A DNA stretch of 64,000 nucleotides. Source: Streptomyces sp. NBC_01216 (GTDB taxonomy: Bacteria; Actinomycetota; Actinomycetes; Streptomycetales; Streptomycetaceae). Below the pieces are notes generated by a model that had not been told where the DNA came from, did not search any database, and was given only the letters and a program-made list of their open reading frames with translations. Every line of letters starts with the position of its first letter. The first letter of the stretch is position 1. Shown piece after piece: positions 8,827 through 19,934 of the stretch. The DNA lies in the NCBI RefSeq assembly GCF_035994945.1, contig NZ_CP108677.1, positions 3,472,001 through 3,536,000 on the forward strand, in the 5' to 3' direction. The translations under genes were made by a program, and so were the position numbers.

Positions 8827-9226
8827 GCCGGTGGTCCTCCCGGCCGCCCCCTCGGGACGCACGGCGGGTCACGGAGCGGAACCGCCGCCCACGCGTCCCG
8901 AGGACGACCGAGGGGGCACTCTCGTCGCCCCTGGAGCGCGGCGAGGAACCACGGCACCGCCATGCGCGGACCCACGCGGTCCGGGCGTGACACACCTGCC
9001 CACCCCACCACACGTCGAACCAGGTGCCGACCCGGTGCCTTCCCTGGCCTGGACCTTCCTAATTCGGGCGAAACGGCCGGTGAACCCGGAGCGGACCCGG
9101 ATTCATCACCCCTGGTGCGTCACACAGCGGGACCCTCATTCCTATGATGGGCGCACGACATCGCGAACCACCCCGACCAGGTCGGTCCGCGATGTGCAGG
9201 GCATCGCGACGGTGGTGGAGGGGTCG
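8827..9226. other. Gap without a recognisable gene
   Basis: About 400 bp between the LacI-type terminator and the phosphatase gene. It is GC-rich and partly open in one frame, but that open frame only extends the phosphatase frame upstream, without a start or conserved residues. The last 100 bp presumably holds the phosphatase promoter. I see no RNA gene or repeat here. Confidence 0.5.
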
Positions 9227-10444
9227 ATGACTCAGGGGGCCGGGCAGGAACCCGTGGTACGCACGGCGACAATGCGTGACTTTCGCGTACCGCCGTACGC
9301 CCGGGTGCCCGTGCAGGGCCATGCCGTCGAGCCGCCCGAGGGCGGATCCGCGGGCATCCCGGATCCCGCCGCCGGCTCTGTTGCGGGGGCCGACCAGCCC
9401 GTTCACTCGCCCTCGGCACCCACCCTCCGGCTCGGCCACGTCGTCGGTTCCGGCTCCTCCATCGTCGCCGTCGCCACCGGCCACCCCGGCAACGCCTTTC
9501 CCGAGGGCGAGGAGCCCGAGGGATACACCCCCACCGAGCGCGACCTGCCGGTGATCAACCTCGGCGACATCGACCCGGCCGAGCCCGGGACGTCCGTCGC
9601 ACTGTCCTCCACTCCCGGCGACGGCCCCGGCCCGCTCTACGTGGTCGGCGACGTGCACGGCTACCTCGACGAACTCCTCGCCGCCCTGGGCGAGCAGGGA
9701 CTCGTCGACGCGGACGGCGGCTGGGCCGCGGGCAACGCCCGTCTGTGGTTCCTCGGCGACTTCACCGACCGCGGTCCCGACGGGATCGGTGTGATCGACC
9801 TCGTCATGCGCCTGTCCGCCGAGGCCGCCGCCGCCGGCGGCTACTGCAAGGCGCTGATGGGCAATCACGAACTCCTGCTGATCGGCGCCAAGCGCTTCGC
9901 GGACACACCCGTCAACTCCGGTGCCGGCACGGCCACCTTCCAGGCAGCCTGGCTTCTCAACGGCGGACAGAAGTACGACATGGACCGGCTCCAGGACGTC
10001 CACCTCCAGTGGATGTCCCGGCTCGACGCCGTGGTGGAGGAGGACGGGCACCTGCTGATGCACTCCGACACCACCGCGTACCTGGACTACGGCACCACCA
10101 CCGAGGACGTCAACGACACCATCCACGAGATCCTCAACCGGAACGACGCGGACGAGGTCTGGGACCTGTTCCGTAAGTTCACCAAGCGCTTCGCGTTCCG
10201 CGACGACGACGGCCCGGAGGCCGTACGGGAACTGCTCGCCACCTACGGCGGACAGCGGGTCGTGCACGGTCACAGCCCCATCCCGTACCTCCTCGGACAG
10301 GTCGGCACCGAGGACGGCGAGGGCGCCTCGGACCCGGTCGTGGACGGCCCGCACGTCTACGCGGACGGTCTGGCCATCGCCATGGACGGCGGAGTGACCA
10401 TGGCCGGAAAGCTGCTGGTCGTCCAACTGCCCTTGCCTGATTGA
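9227..10444 (+). CDS. Calcineurin-like / PPP-type metallophosphoesterase
   Basis: Predicted cytoplasmic metal-dependent phosphatase of 405 residues. All PPP signature motifs are present in order: GDVHGYLDEL, FLGDFTDRGPDG, LMGNHE and VHGHSP. These supply the Asp, His and Asn ligands of the two-metal centre. The N-terminal 130 residues are rich in Pro, Gly and Ser and look disordered. The ATG at 9227 has GGTGGAG at good spacing, which sets the start. The gene stands alone, so a protein Ser/Thr substrate is possible but cannot be told from the sequence. Confidence 0.9.
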   Translation: MTQGAGQEPVVRTATMRDFRVPPYARVPVQGHAVEPPEGGSAGIPDPAAGSVAGADQPVHSPSAPTLRLGHVVGSGSSIVAVATGHPGNAFPEGEEPEGYTPTERDLPVINLGDIDPAEPGTSVALSSTPGDGPGPLYVVGDVHGYLDELLAALGEQGLVDADGGWAAGNARLWFLGDFTDRGPDGIGVIDLVMRLSAEAAAAGGYCKALMGNHELLLIGAKRFADTPVNSGAGTATFQAAWLLNGGQKYDMDRLQDVHLQWMSRLDAVVEEDGHLLMHSDTTAYLDYGTTTEDVNDTIHEILNRNDADEVWDLFRKFTKRFAFRDDDGPEAVRELLATYGGQRVVHGHSPIPYLLGQVGTEDGEGASDPVVDGPHVYADGLAIAMDGGVTMAGKLLVVQLPLPD

Positions 10445-10609
10445 GGCATAACCCTGCGCATCCGGGGAAGGCGATTTCAGGAAACCCCCTGTCACCCTGT
10501 GGCTTAACCGCAATACCATCGGAACATCAGTAGCAGGCTCTCCTCCGTTTCCGCCCGACTGCCCGTTTCCCACGGTCAATCCGGCCTGACGGATCATCGG
10601 GGGATGCAC

Positions 10610-11416
10610 ATGAACGTGGCTCCGCACCTGCTGACCGAGGACCGCGCCGAGTACGAGCGCATCCTCGACGACGCACTGCGCAACGCGCACGACCGTCCGG
10701 ATCTGGCCGAGATCGGGAAACGGCTCACGGCCGCACAACTGCGCGCGATGGCACTGAGCGCGACGACGCTGATCACCACCGCGGCGGCGGACGAGTACGA
10801 CCACTTCGTGAAGATCCGCGAAGAGGACCGCTCACCGAGCGGCACCCGCGTGATGGGAGCCGTCCTCGCGGCGGACGGCGACCCGGGCGCGGGCGTCATC
10901 GCCGTCGTCACGGTCCTCGCGCCGGTGCTCGCGGGCGCGGCAGCGGTGATCTTCCTGGTGGTCGGCGCGGTACTGAAGGTGCTCGACCCGGCACTCGGTT
11001 TCGCCGACACCCTGCTGACGGCGAGCTCGGTCTTCGGCGCCGTGGCCGCGGCCGGCCTGCTCTGCGCGGCGGGCGGGCTGCTCGTCACGGCGTTGCGCAA
11101 CAGCGCCACCGACGTGGCGGCCGGGGGGCCGGCCGGCACGGAGCCGGACGACGAACTGTCCCGAGCGAGGGAGGCGTGGCGCGGAGCCCTGCTCGAACGC
11201 GGCATCCTGCCCTTTCTGCGCGACGCGCTGGCGGATCCCGCGACTCCGCGTCCCGGCTTCGCCGCGTCGCAGCGCACTCCCCGGATTCCGAAGGTCGGCT
11301 ACAGCGGACCGGATTTCACCAGCCCCGGCGAAGGCTCCTCCGGCAGCCGTCCCACCTTCAGCAGTCCGGACTTCTCCAGCCCCGACTTCGGCCCTCCCGA
11401 CCACCGGGTGGAATAG
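10610..11416 (+). CDS. Two-helix membrane protein with repetitive C-terminal tail
   Basis: Unrecognised 268-residue protein. Residues 1-85 are charged and helical (LLTEDRAEYERILDDALRNA). Two hydrophobic stretches follow (VIAVVTVLAPVLAGAAAVIF and VFGAVAAAGLLCAAGGLLVT), so it should be a two-pass membrane protein. The C-terminal 50 residues carry a repeated S-[PG]-DF pattern (SGPDF, SSPDF, SSPDFGPPD), probably disordered. The ATG at 10610 has GGGGG at 6 nt; an ATG at 10604 abuts that G-tract and is less likely. The 159-bp gap after the phosphatase shows no terminator. Function unknown. Confidence 0.75.
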   Translation: MNVAPHLLTEDRAEYERILDDALRNAHDRPDLAEIGKRLTAAQLRAMALSATTLITTAAADEYDHFVKIREEDRSPSGTRVMGAVLAADGDPGAGVIAVVTVLAPVLAGAAAVIFLVVGAVLKVLDPALGFADTLLTASSVFGAVAAAGLLCAAGGLLVTALRNSATDVAAGGPAGTEPDDELSRAREAWRGALLERGILPFLRDALADPATPRPGFAASQRTPRIPKVGYSGPDFTSPGEGSSGSRPTFSSPDFSSPDFGPPDHRVE

Positions 11417-11677
11417 CCGTACGACGGCGGCCCGGACCACCCGCCCTGCCCCCGTACGGTCAGCCGGCGGGCGGCAGATGGACCCGGTGGCGGGGGCAGA
11501 GCGGACTCCTCCGGCTTCTCCGCCCTGCCGGCCCCGATCTGCGCGTCACGGCACCGGCCTGCCGAGTGCGCACAGCGGACAGACCGCTCGCGAGTGGCCC
11601 GGCGGCGAGGACGAGGCTCCGGAATGGCAAAGCCTCGCCCCCTCTTCGCCGCCACCCCGGTCTCGGTCGACCGGATC

Positions 11678-13590
<1,913 letters not shown>

Positions 13591-13669
13591 GTGCAAAGGT
13601 GCCACCACGCTAGCGCCATCCCTGGCGTGCTGAACAGTGGGCCCCCGCCGTTCTTGCGATGATCTGTCG

Positions 13670-15034
13670 GTGACCACCTCGCAACAGACCCCCGAACCCC
13701 ACGGCCACGGCGACGGGCACGGCGGTGTCCAGGGCGGGCACGACCGTGGCCAGGGCGGTCATCACGGTCACGCCCACGGGCCGGCCGCGCCGGTCTCTCG
13801 CCACCTGCGCAAGGTGATCGCCGCGGTTCTGATCCCCTTCGCCAGTGCCGTCGTCGTCGGCCTCGTCGTCCTGTGGCCCGGCGGTGCTCCGGCGCACGAG
13901 CGCACCGGCGTCGGCTTCGACCGGCAGACGGAGCAGGGCAGGGTCGTGTCCGTCGAGCGGATCGACTGCAAGGACGTCAACGCCGCCCAGGTCCCGCCGA
14001 CCGGGGACACCTCGACGCCCCAGAGACGCGACGCGGTCGGCGCCCGGCAGGAAGCGTGCGAGAAGGCGACCATCGAGGTCACCACGGGAGCGGACGAGGG
14101 CCGCCGGTTCGTGGAGATCGTGCAGCCGGACGCGGCACGCCAGTTGGACGAGGGGCAGGGGGTGGTCGTGGCGTACGCGCCCGACGCCCCGCGCGACCTG
14201 CAGTACTCGGTGACCGACGTGAACCGCAAGCTGCCCCTGATCGTGCTTGCCGCGATCTTCGCGGTCGCGGTCGTCCTGGTCGGCCGGATGCGCGGGGTGA
14301 TGGCGCTGATCGCCCTCGCCGCGAGCTTCCTCGTCCTGACCTTCTTCATCCTTCCCGCGATTCTGGAAGGATCGAATCCGCTGGTGGTGGCGGTCGTCGG
14401 CTCCAGCGCGATCATGCTGATCGCCCTCTATCTGTGCCACGGGCTCTCGGCCCGGACCTCGGTCGCGGTGCTCGGGACGCTGATCTCCCTGCTGCTGATC
14501 GGACTGCTGGGATCGTTGTTCGTCGACTGGGCCTCGCTGACCGGCAACACCGATGACAACACCGGTCTGATCCACGGCCTCTACCCGGCCATCGACATGT
14601 CGGGGCTGCTGCTCGCGGGCATCATCATCGGCTCTCTGGGGGTGCTCGACGACGTGACGGTGACCCAGACGTCAGCGGTGTGGGAACTGCACCAGGCCGA
14701 CCCTCGGATGGGGCCGCGCGCGCTGTACCAGGCTGGTATCAGGATCGGCCGGGACCATATCGCGTCGGTGGTGAACACTCTGGTGCTCGCGTACGCCGGG
14801 GCGGCACTGCCGCTGCTGCTGCTCTTCTCCATCGCGCAGAGCAGTGTGGGGACGGTCGCCAACAGCGAGCTCGTCGCGGTGGAGATCGTCCGCACGCTGG
14901 TGGGGTCGATCGGCCTGGTCGCCTCGGTTCCGGTCACGACCGCGCTCGCCGCGCTGGTGGTGTCTGCCGACCGCACGGGCCCGGCCGAACGACGGCCGGC
15001 GGGCAGGGGGGGACGCCGCCGCCGGGCGAAGTGA
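13670..15034 (+). CDS. YibE/F-family membrane protein with His-rich N-terminus
   Basis: Membrane protein of 454 residues with about eight predicted transmembrane segments, for example LPLIVLAAIFAVAVVLV and SGLLLAGIIIGSLGVLDD. The family signature GVLDDVTVTQ is present (about residue 330). Residues 7-35 are a histidine/glycine-rich tail (HGHGDGHGG, HHGHAHG), which suggests metal contact. A large extracytoplasmic domain follows the first helix. The GTG at 13670 is the best start; there is no strong Shine-Dalgarno. It is transcribed divergently from thiC. Biochemical function of the family is not established. Confidence 0.88.
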   Translation: MTTSQQTPEPHGHGDGHGGVQGGHDRGQGGHHGHAHGPAAPVSRHLRKVIAAVLIPFASAVVVGLVVLWPGGAPAHERTGVGFDRQTEQGRVVSVERIDCKDVNAAQVPPTGDTSTPQRRDAVGARQEACEKATIEVTTGADEGRRFVEIVQPDAARQLDEGQGVVVAYAPDAPRDLQYSVTDVNRKLPLIVLAAIFAVAVVLVGRMRGVMALIALAASFLVLTFFILPAILEGSNPLVVAVVGSSAIMLIALYLCHGLSARTSVAVLGTLISLLLIGLLGSLFVDWASLTGNTDDNTGLIHGLYPAIDMSGLLLAGIIIGSLGVLDDVTVTQTSAVWELHQADPRMGPRALYQAGIRIGRDHIASVVNTLVLAYAGAALPLLLLFSIAQSSVGTVANSELVAVEIVRTLVGSIGLVASVPVTTALAALVVSADRTGPAERRPAGRGGRRRRAK

Positions 15035-15062
15035 CCCGACCGAGGCCCCCACACTCCGGTGG

Positions 15063-15081
15063 GTGCCGGGCGACCCGGCAC
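15063..15081 (+). terminator. Hairpin after the YibE/F gene
   Basis: Perfect 8-bp stem GTGCCGGG / CCCGGCAC with a CGA triloop, 28 bp after the stop. A second 14-bp palindrome CCGGGGCGCCCCGG lies at 15107-15120. Together they separate this gene from convergent ssgA. Confidence 0.55.
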
Positions 15082-15239
15082 GGGCGGGCACCCGTCGCGC
15101 GGCGTTCCGGGGCGCCCCGGTCCTCTTCCCCACCCGGTCCGGCACTGCTCCACCCGGCGGGACACGGGCGGGACACGAGGGGGCCGGGGCGGGTGGGGCC
15201 CGGGGCGGGCGAGGTGAGGCGGACGGGGCAGGGCCTGGC

Positions 15240-15674
15240 TCAGCCGGCGTTCTCCTCGGCGAGAATCCGGCCGAGAGCCGCTTCCAGGTTGTGCTCGAAG
15301 TCGCCCAGGGTCCGTTCCTGACCGAGCGGGACAATTTTGTCTGTTCGATCGAGGAAGGCGACCAGCGGCGGAGCGCTGACCCGGAACAGCGCCTGATCAC
15401 CGCCGACCTGAAGTCGGATGGTGACGTCCGAGAGCCCCTCGGGGTCGGTCGGGGCGATGCGCACGTCACCGTCCCCGCTGGGCCCGTTGATCCCGTCGAG
15501 CAGCAGTTCCCGGCCGAACGCCCAGGTCACCGGGGCGTCACCGGGAAGGTGGAAGGTCATCCGCACCGCGTAGGGATCCCGCGTCTCGTAACGCAGTTCC
15601 ACCGGGATCCGGAAGGAGAGCTCCTCGGAGACGAGGAAGCTCATCAGGACCTCGGCCTGGACCGACTCTCGCAT
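15240..15674 (-). CDS. ssgA: Sporulation and cell division protein SsgA
   Basis: Founding member of the SsgA-like proteins, which in Streptomyces guide septum placement and promote sporulation-specific division. 144 residues from ATG 15674 (MRESVQAEVLMSFLVSEEL). A shorter protein from the internal MSFLVSEEL has also been used in related species. Conserved core FRIPVELRYETRDPYAV, FHLPGDAPVTWAFGRELL and LVAFLDRTDKIVPLGQE. Upstream on the same strand, 138 bp away, is ssgR, its known activator in S. coelicolor. Presence of ssgA marks the organism as a sporulating streptomycete. Confidence 0.96.
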   Translation of the reverse strand: MRESVQAEVLMSFLVSEELSFRIPVELRYETRDPYAVRMTFHLPGDAPVTWAFGRELLLDGINGPSGDGDVRIAPTDPEGLSDVTIRLQVGGDQALFRVSAPPLVAFLDRTDKIVPLGQERTLGDFEHNLEAALGRILAEENAG

Positions 15675-15812
15675 CATGTACCCCGCAGTAGATGGAGCAG
15701 TTGTGTAAACACGGCTGCTGAAAGCTGTGATCAAAACGGCCGGGAATGATCCCTCACGGCCCTCTTGACGCCATCGTGCTGGAAGCACTAGCAGATCACA
15801 AGGAGTGATTTT

Positions 15813-16577
15813 TCAGATACTGATAGAGAAGGCAAACGAACTGAAGAGCCTTCCGATCTCGCTGCGTAGTCGATCGACTGCGGGCAGCAACCGTTCTTCC
15901 TGGTGCAGAGGAAGGGAAATGGCCATCGCGGCCGCCGTGGACCCCGCGGTGATGGGAATCGCGGCACAAACTGTGCCGAGCGCATATTCCTGACGTTCCA
16001 CCAGGGGTTCCATTCTCCCCATACCGCCCAAACGATCCAAAAGAACCCGTCGGTTACGCACCGTATACGGCGTGATGGCTTCCACCGGATGGCGGTCAAG
16101 GTGGTCTTGACGGCTTCTCAGATCCAGTTGGCTCAGCAGGCACTGGCCGATCGCGTGGGCGTGACCGGTCTCGCGGAAATCCGCCCATTCGGTGACCGCG
16201 GGCGCGGCCGGAGTGTCGGCGACGGTGACGAGTTCGATCTCACCCTCGCGGTAGACCGCGAAGTAGACGGGGACCCCGATCTCGTCTCGCCAGCGCGCGA
16301 GTGAGTCTTCGATCTTGGTGCGACGATTCTGCAGAACTCCCCCACCGGCCAGACGACCGGCCGCGTCACCGAAGACGAACACTCCTTTCTCACGACGCAG
16401 GTATCCCTCGTGTGTCAGGGTGCGGAGCAGGTGGTACGCGGTCGGGAGGGGAAGCCCCGCCTCTCGTGCGAGCTGTTTGGCGGGAGCGCCGTCCTCATGG
16501 GAGCCCACGGCCTCCAGGAGTCTCAGAGCGCGCTGCACCGAGCCGATCAAGGTAGGAGCAGCGGACTGCGAAGGCAT
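15813..16577 (-). CDS. ssgR: IclR-family regulator SsgR
   Basis: IclR-type DNA-binding protein of 254 residues; in S. coelicolor SsgR activates ssgA. N-terminal winged helix (SVQRALRLLEAVGSHEDG, LPTAYHLLRTLTHEGYL), C-terminal IclR effector domain (about 90-245) with GTVCAAIPIT. ATG 16577 gives MPSQSAAPTL; a TTG at 16583 two codons earlier has GGGGGTG closer upstream and is possible. It precedes ssgA on the same strand with a 138-bp gap that should hold the ssgA promoter. The gap 16578-16864 upstream shows nothing else recognisable. Confidence 0.93.
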   Translation of the reverse strand: MPSQSAAPTLIGSVQRALRLLEAVGSHEDGAPAKQLAREAGLPLPTAYHLLRTLTHEGYLRREKGVFVFGDAAGRLAGGGVLQNRRTKIEDSLARWRDEIGVPVYFAVYREGEIELVTVADTPAAPAVTEWADFRETGHAHAIGQCLLSQLDLRSRQDHLDRHPVEAITPYTVRNRRVLLDRLGGMGRMEPLVERQEYALGTVCAAIPITAGSTAAAMAISLPLHQEERLLPAVDRLRSEIGRLFSSFAFSISI

Positions 16578-16864
16578 AGCCAAAGGTCACCCCCAGGCGA
16601 GTCGACAAGTGCCCTGCACTCGTCGGCGGGGGCCACCCCCGCGCGCCCGCCGCGGCCTGGAAAAAGCCGGTGGAGCCCACGACGGGCCCGCCTGGACCCG
16701 GTGGAGAATTACTGCTCAGCGTGGAGGTCTTCACCTGATTTCCCCGGGGCGGCAGGGGAATTCCACTCTAATGGCAGCCCCGGGGCCTCTACCGGTTTCG
16801 ACCAGTGCGTTCCCTCGGCCGGGCTAATACCCGTCAGCAGGTCCGCACCGATGGGAAGCTCGTC

Positions 16865-17083
16865 CTACCAATCCTCGCGTGATGTCGAGGACGAGGTGAA
16901 CTTCCGTACGACGTAGATCAGTCCGCCGACCAGGGCGACGAAGACCAGCACCTTGAAGAGCAGGCCGATCACGAATACGGCGATGCTGGTGATCAGCCCA
17001 CCGAAGACGAGCAGGGCGATCAGGGGTATCGCGATCCACTTCACCCACCAGGGCATCCCCGCGAGCAGCTCCTTGACGGCCAT
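16865..17083 (-). CDS. Small DUF5326-type membrane protein
   Basis: 72-residue protein starting MAVKELLAGMPWWVKWIAIP, with two hydrophobic helices (residues about 15-55) and a basic C-terminal RKFTSSSTSREDW. The ATG at 17083 has GAGGTAGGG upstream; longer starts are unlikely. It resembles the small DUF5326 membrane proteins of streptomycetes. Function unknown. It is not obviously in an operon with the cupin gene 200 bp upstream. Confidence 0.85.
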   Translation of the reverse strand: MAVKELLAGMPWWVKWIAIPLIALLVFGGLITSIAVFVIGLLFKVLVFVALVGGLIYVVRKFTSSSTSREDW

Positions 17084-17287
17084 TGTCCCTACCTCATCTC
17101 CGAAGAGTCCGTCCCGCGCGCTCTGCACCGAACACCTTCGATGCTAGGTGCGACACGAGTCCGGCGGGGCCTCCGCAGCCCTTGAACACCCCTGATCCGC
17201 CCCCTAGGGAATCCGGCTCCCGCACCCGGACCGCGCAGGGGCCGGGAGAGGGCCCCCGAGAGTGCGGGGCGACTCCGCGGGACTCCC

Positions 17288-17605
17288 TCAGCCCTCCGGC
17301 GGCGAGAAGACCACCATGACCCGCAGGTCCTCGGTGATGTGGTGGAACCGGTGGGCCGCACCCGCCGGCACGTACACCACGCTGCCACGCGCCACCTGCG
17401 TGGTCTCCTCCCCGACCGTGATCGCGGCCCGGCCGCTGACGACGAAGTACACCTCGTCCTGGCCGTGCGGCTGCTGCGGGTCGAGCGCCCCGGCGTCCAG
17501 CGCGTACAGACCGACCGACATGTTCCGCTCACGCAGGAACTGGAGGTACGCGCCCTCGTTGGCGGCTCGCTCCGCCTCCAGTTCGTCCAACCGGAATGCC
17601 TTCAT
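17288..17605 (-). CDS. Cupin-domain protein
   Basis: 105-residue single-domain cupin. Motif 1 appears as PHGQDEVYFVVSGRA (about 46-60) and motif 2 as VYVPAGAAHRFHHI (77-90), giving His/Glu residues for a metal site. Such small cupins bind metals or small metabolites; no specific reaction can be assigned. ATG 17605 with GGACGG upstream. It is transcribed divergently from the holin-like gene with 49 bp between starts, so the promoters overlap. Confidence 0.88.
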   Translation of the reverse strand: MKAFRLDELEAERAANEGAYLQFLRERNMSVGLYALDAGALDPQQPHGQDEVYFVVSGRAAITVGEETTQVARGSVVYVPAGAAHRFHHITEDLRVMVVFSPPEG

Positions 17606-17654
17606 ATCCGTCCGCCCCTGCCCTGGCTCGATCATGTCTGCCACGATCAGACAC

Positions 17655-18032
17655 ATGAAGAATTTCGTAGTCAAGACGCTCGCCAACGCGGGCGCACTGG
17701 CGGTAGCCATCTGGCTCCTCCAGGACATCACTCTGACCGGCGACAGCACGGGCAGGAAGGCGTGGACGCTCATCCTCGTCGCCCTGGTCTTCGGCCTCGT
17801 CAACATCGTCGTCAAGCCGGTCGTGAAGCTGCTGACGCTTCCGCTGTTCATCCTGACCCTGGGCCTGATCACTCTGGTGGTCAACGCCCTGATGCTGCTG
17901 CTGACCTCCTGGCTGGCCGAACAGTTCGACCTCAGCTTCCATGTGGAGGGCTTCTGGACCGCCGTCCTCGGCGGACTGATCATCTCCGTCGTCTCCTGGG
18001 CCCTCAACGTCGTCCTCCCCGACGGGGACTGA
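17655..18032 (+). CDS. Phage-holin-family (DUF360-type) membrane protein
   Basis: 125-residue membrane protein, MKNFVVKTLANAGALAVAIW, with four hydrophobic helices and the family motif FGLVNIVVKPVVKLLTLPL. These chromosomal proteins are labelled phage holin family 4 but are widespread housekeeping membrane proteins; no prophage genes are nearby. The tyrosine phosphatase follows 6 bp later, which suggests co-transcription with it and the lyase gene. Confidence 0.88.
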   Translation: MKNFVVKTLANAGALAVAIWLLQDITLTGDSTGRKAWTLILVALVFGLVNIVVKPVVKLLTLPLFILTLGLITLVVNALMLLLTSWLAEQFDLSFHVEGFWTAVLGGLIISVVSWALNVVLPDGD

Positions 18033-18038
18033 ACGGCG

Positions 18039-18527
18039 TTGACCTACCGCGTCTGTTTCGTCTGCACCGGCAATATCTGCCGCTCGCCCATGGCCGAGGC
18101 AGTCTTCCGCGCCCGCGTGGAGAAGGCGGGCCTGGCCGAGTGGGTGGAGGTCGGCAGTGCGGGTACCGGAGGCTGGCACGAGGGCCACGGCGCCGACCCG
18201 CGTACCCGCGCGGTGCTGGAGGAGCACGGGTATCCGTCCGCGCACACCGCCCGGCGGTTCCGCGCCGCCTCGTTCGCGGCATTCGATCTCGTCGTCGCCC
18301 TGGACGAAGGGCACCTGCGGGACCTGCGGAAGCTCGCGCCGACCCCTCGGGACGCGGCCAAGGTGCGGTTGCTCCGGTCGTACGACCCGGAGGCCGGAGC
18401 CCTCGATGTCCCCGACCCCTACTACGGCGGCGTGGAGGACTTCGAGGAGTGCCTGAAGATGGTGGAGGCGGCGAGCGAGCGACTGCTCACCGCGGTACGC
18501 GAGAACCTGGAGGGACCGGCGGCATGA
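18039..18527 (+). CDS. ptpA: Low-molecular-weight protein tyrosine phosphatase
   Basis: 162-residue LMW-PTP, dephosphorylating phosphotyrosine through a cysteinyl intermediate. The P-loop CTGNICRS (C9 to R15/S16) is complete, and the general acid Asp is D126 in the VPDPYYGG loop. It matches the streptomycete PtpA type, which in S. coelicolor/S. lividans influences secondary metabolism. The start is TTG at 18039, 6 bp after the holin-like gene. Its TGA overlaps the ATG of the next gene (ATGA), so the two are translationally coupled. Confidence 0.94.
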   Translation: MTYRVCFVCTGNICRSPMAEAVFRARVEKAGLAEWVEVGSAGTGGWHEGHGADPRTRAVLEEHGYPSAHTARRFRAASFAAFDLVVALDEGHLRDLRKLAPTPRDAAKVRLLRSYDPEAGALDVPDPYYGGVEDFEECLKMVEAASERLLTAVRENLEGPAA

Positions 18528-19678
18528 GCAGGGACGTACGGAGCGCCGAGCCTTCGCTCGGGGACGGCACGCGGGCGGTACGGGCGGGACTCCCCGAGCC
18601 GGTGAAGTACGAACCGACCCTTCCCGGGCCCGTCTTCGCCGCCCATTTCCACCTCCCGGGCGCTCCCACCGGCCCCTACACCTACGGGCGGGACGAGAAC
18701 CCGACCTGGACCCATCTGGAACGTGCCATCGGCGAACTGGAGGCGCCGGGGGAGCCGGACGTCGAGACCCTGGTCTTCGCCTCGGGCATGGCCGCGATCT
18801 CCGCCGTCCTCTTCTCCCAGCTCGAGTCCGGCGACGCGGTCGTCGTGCCCTCCGACGGCTACCAGGCTCTGCCACTGGTCCACGAGCAGCTGCGGGCGTA
18901 CGGGATCGAAGTCCGCACCGCGTCCACCGGCGGTGACGCCCAGCTGTCCGCACTCGACGGCACGCGGCTGCTGTGGATCGAGACTCCCTCCAACCCAGGG
19001 CTCGACGTCTGCGACATCCGTCGGCTGGTCCGCGCGGCCCACGACGCCGGGGCCCTGGTCGCCGTCGACAACACACTGGCCACACCGCTCGGCCAGCGAC
19101 CGCTCGAGCTCGGAGCGGACTTCTCCGTCGCCAGTGACACCAAGGGCATGACCGGACACGGCGACATCCTGCTCGGCCACGTGAGCTGCCGTGATCCACG
19201 ACGAGCGGCTGAGGTGCGGCGCTGGCGCAAGATCGTCGGCGCCATTCCCGGCCCGATGGAAGCCTGGCTCGCGCATCGTTCGCTGGCCACGCTCCAGCTC
19301 CGCGTCGACCGGCAGTGCAGCACCGCGCTGGCGCTTGCCGAGGTCCTCGCCGGGCGTCAGGACGTGACCGGGCTGCGCTACCCGGGGCTGCCCGGTGACC
19401 CTTCGCACACCGTCGCGGCAACGCAGATGCGGCGCTTCGGCCCGGTGGTGTCCTTCGTGCTCCCCGACCAGGCCACGGCAGAGCGGTTCCTGGACGGGCT
19501 GCGGCTCGTGGACGACGCCACCAGCTTCGGCGGGGTGCGTTCCACGGCCGAACGACGGGGGCGGTGGGGCGGGGATTCCGTACCAGAGGGCTTCATCCGC
19601 TTCTCGGTCGGCGCGGAGGACCCAGAGGATCTGATCGCGGATGTGGTCCGCTCTCTCGACGGGGCCCGCAGAAGCTGA
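18524..19678 (+). CDS. Cystathionine gamma-lyase (Cys/Met-metabolism PLP enzyme)
   Basis: 384-residue PLP enzyme of the Cys/Met metabolism family, likely cleaving cystathionine to cysteine, ammonia and 2-oxobutyrate. PLP phosphate contact in FASGMAAISAV (85-95), PLP-binding lysine K207 in SVASDTKGMTGHGD, and ETPSNPGLDVCDI (153-165) are visible. Substrate specificity among family members cannot be fixed from motifs. Its ATG overlaps the ptpA stop by 4 bp. A strong terminator follows. Confidence 0.9.
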   Translation: MSRDVRSAEPSLGDGTRAVRAGLPEPVKYEPTLPGPVFAAHFHLPGAPTGPYTYGRDENPTWTHLERAIGELEAPGEPDVETLVFASGMAAISAVLFSQLESGDAVVVPSDGYQALPLVHEQLRAYGIEVRTASTGGDAQLSALDGTRLLWIETPSNPGLDVCDIRRLVRAAHDAGALVAVDNTLATPLGQRPLELGADFSVASDTKGMTGHGDILLGHVSCRDPRRAAEVRRWRKIVGAIPGPMEAWLAHRSLATLQLRVDRQCSTALALAEVLAGRQDVTGLRYPGLPGDPSHTVAATQMRRFGPVVSFVLPDQATAERFLDGLRLVDDATSFGGVRSTAERRGRWGGDSVPEGFIRFSVGAEDPEDLIADVVRSLDGARRS

Positions 19679-19725
19679 CCCGAGGGCGCGAGGGACAGGT
19701 CCGCACACGACTGCACAGCAGGGAA

Positions 19726-19768
19726 CGGAGCGCTCCGAGCCTCCCCCCTCATGGCTCGGAACGCTCCG
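19726..19768 (+). terminator. Strong hairpin terminator after the lyase gene
   Basis: 16-bp stem CGGAGCGCTCCGAGCC / GGCTCGGAACGCTCCG with one mismatch and an 11-nt loop, 47 bp after the stop codon. It separates the lyase operon from the LysR gene. Confidence 0.8.
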
Positions 19769-19934
19769 GTTCCACGCGCGGAGAACCGCTGGAACAACGT
19801 TAGTTGACTCTGCGTCAGTGTCCAATCACGGTAGCGACAGCGACCTATCGACTTATTTATAGTTGGACGGTCCCGAGGTGCCGTCAACCGACCCCGCCTC
19901 AGTCGAACGGCCACCCGGCCGGGAGGGGGCGGAC

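Noticed and set aside
17655..18032. Prophage signal from the holin-family protein
   Set aside because: No other phage genes nearby, and this family is common on streptomycete chromosomes.
17339..18523. Large open frame fused to the cystathionine gamma-lyase
   Set aside because: It is only an upstream frame extension through ptpA and the holin-like gene; the lyase starts at 18524 with a 4-bp overlap.
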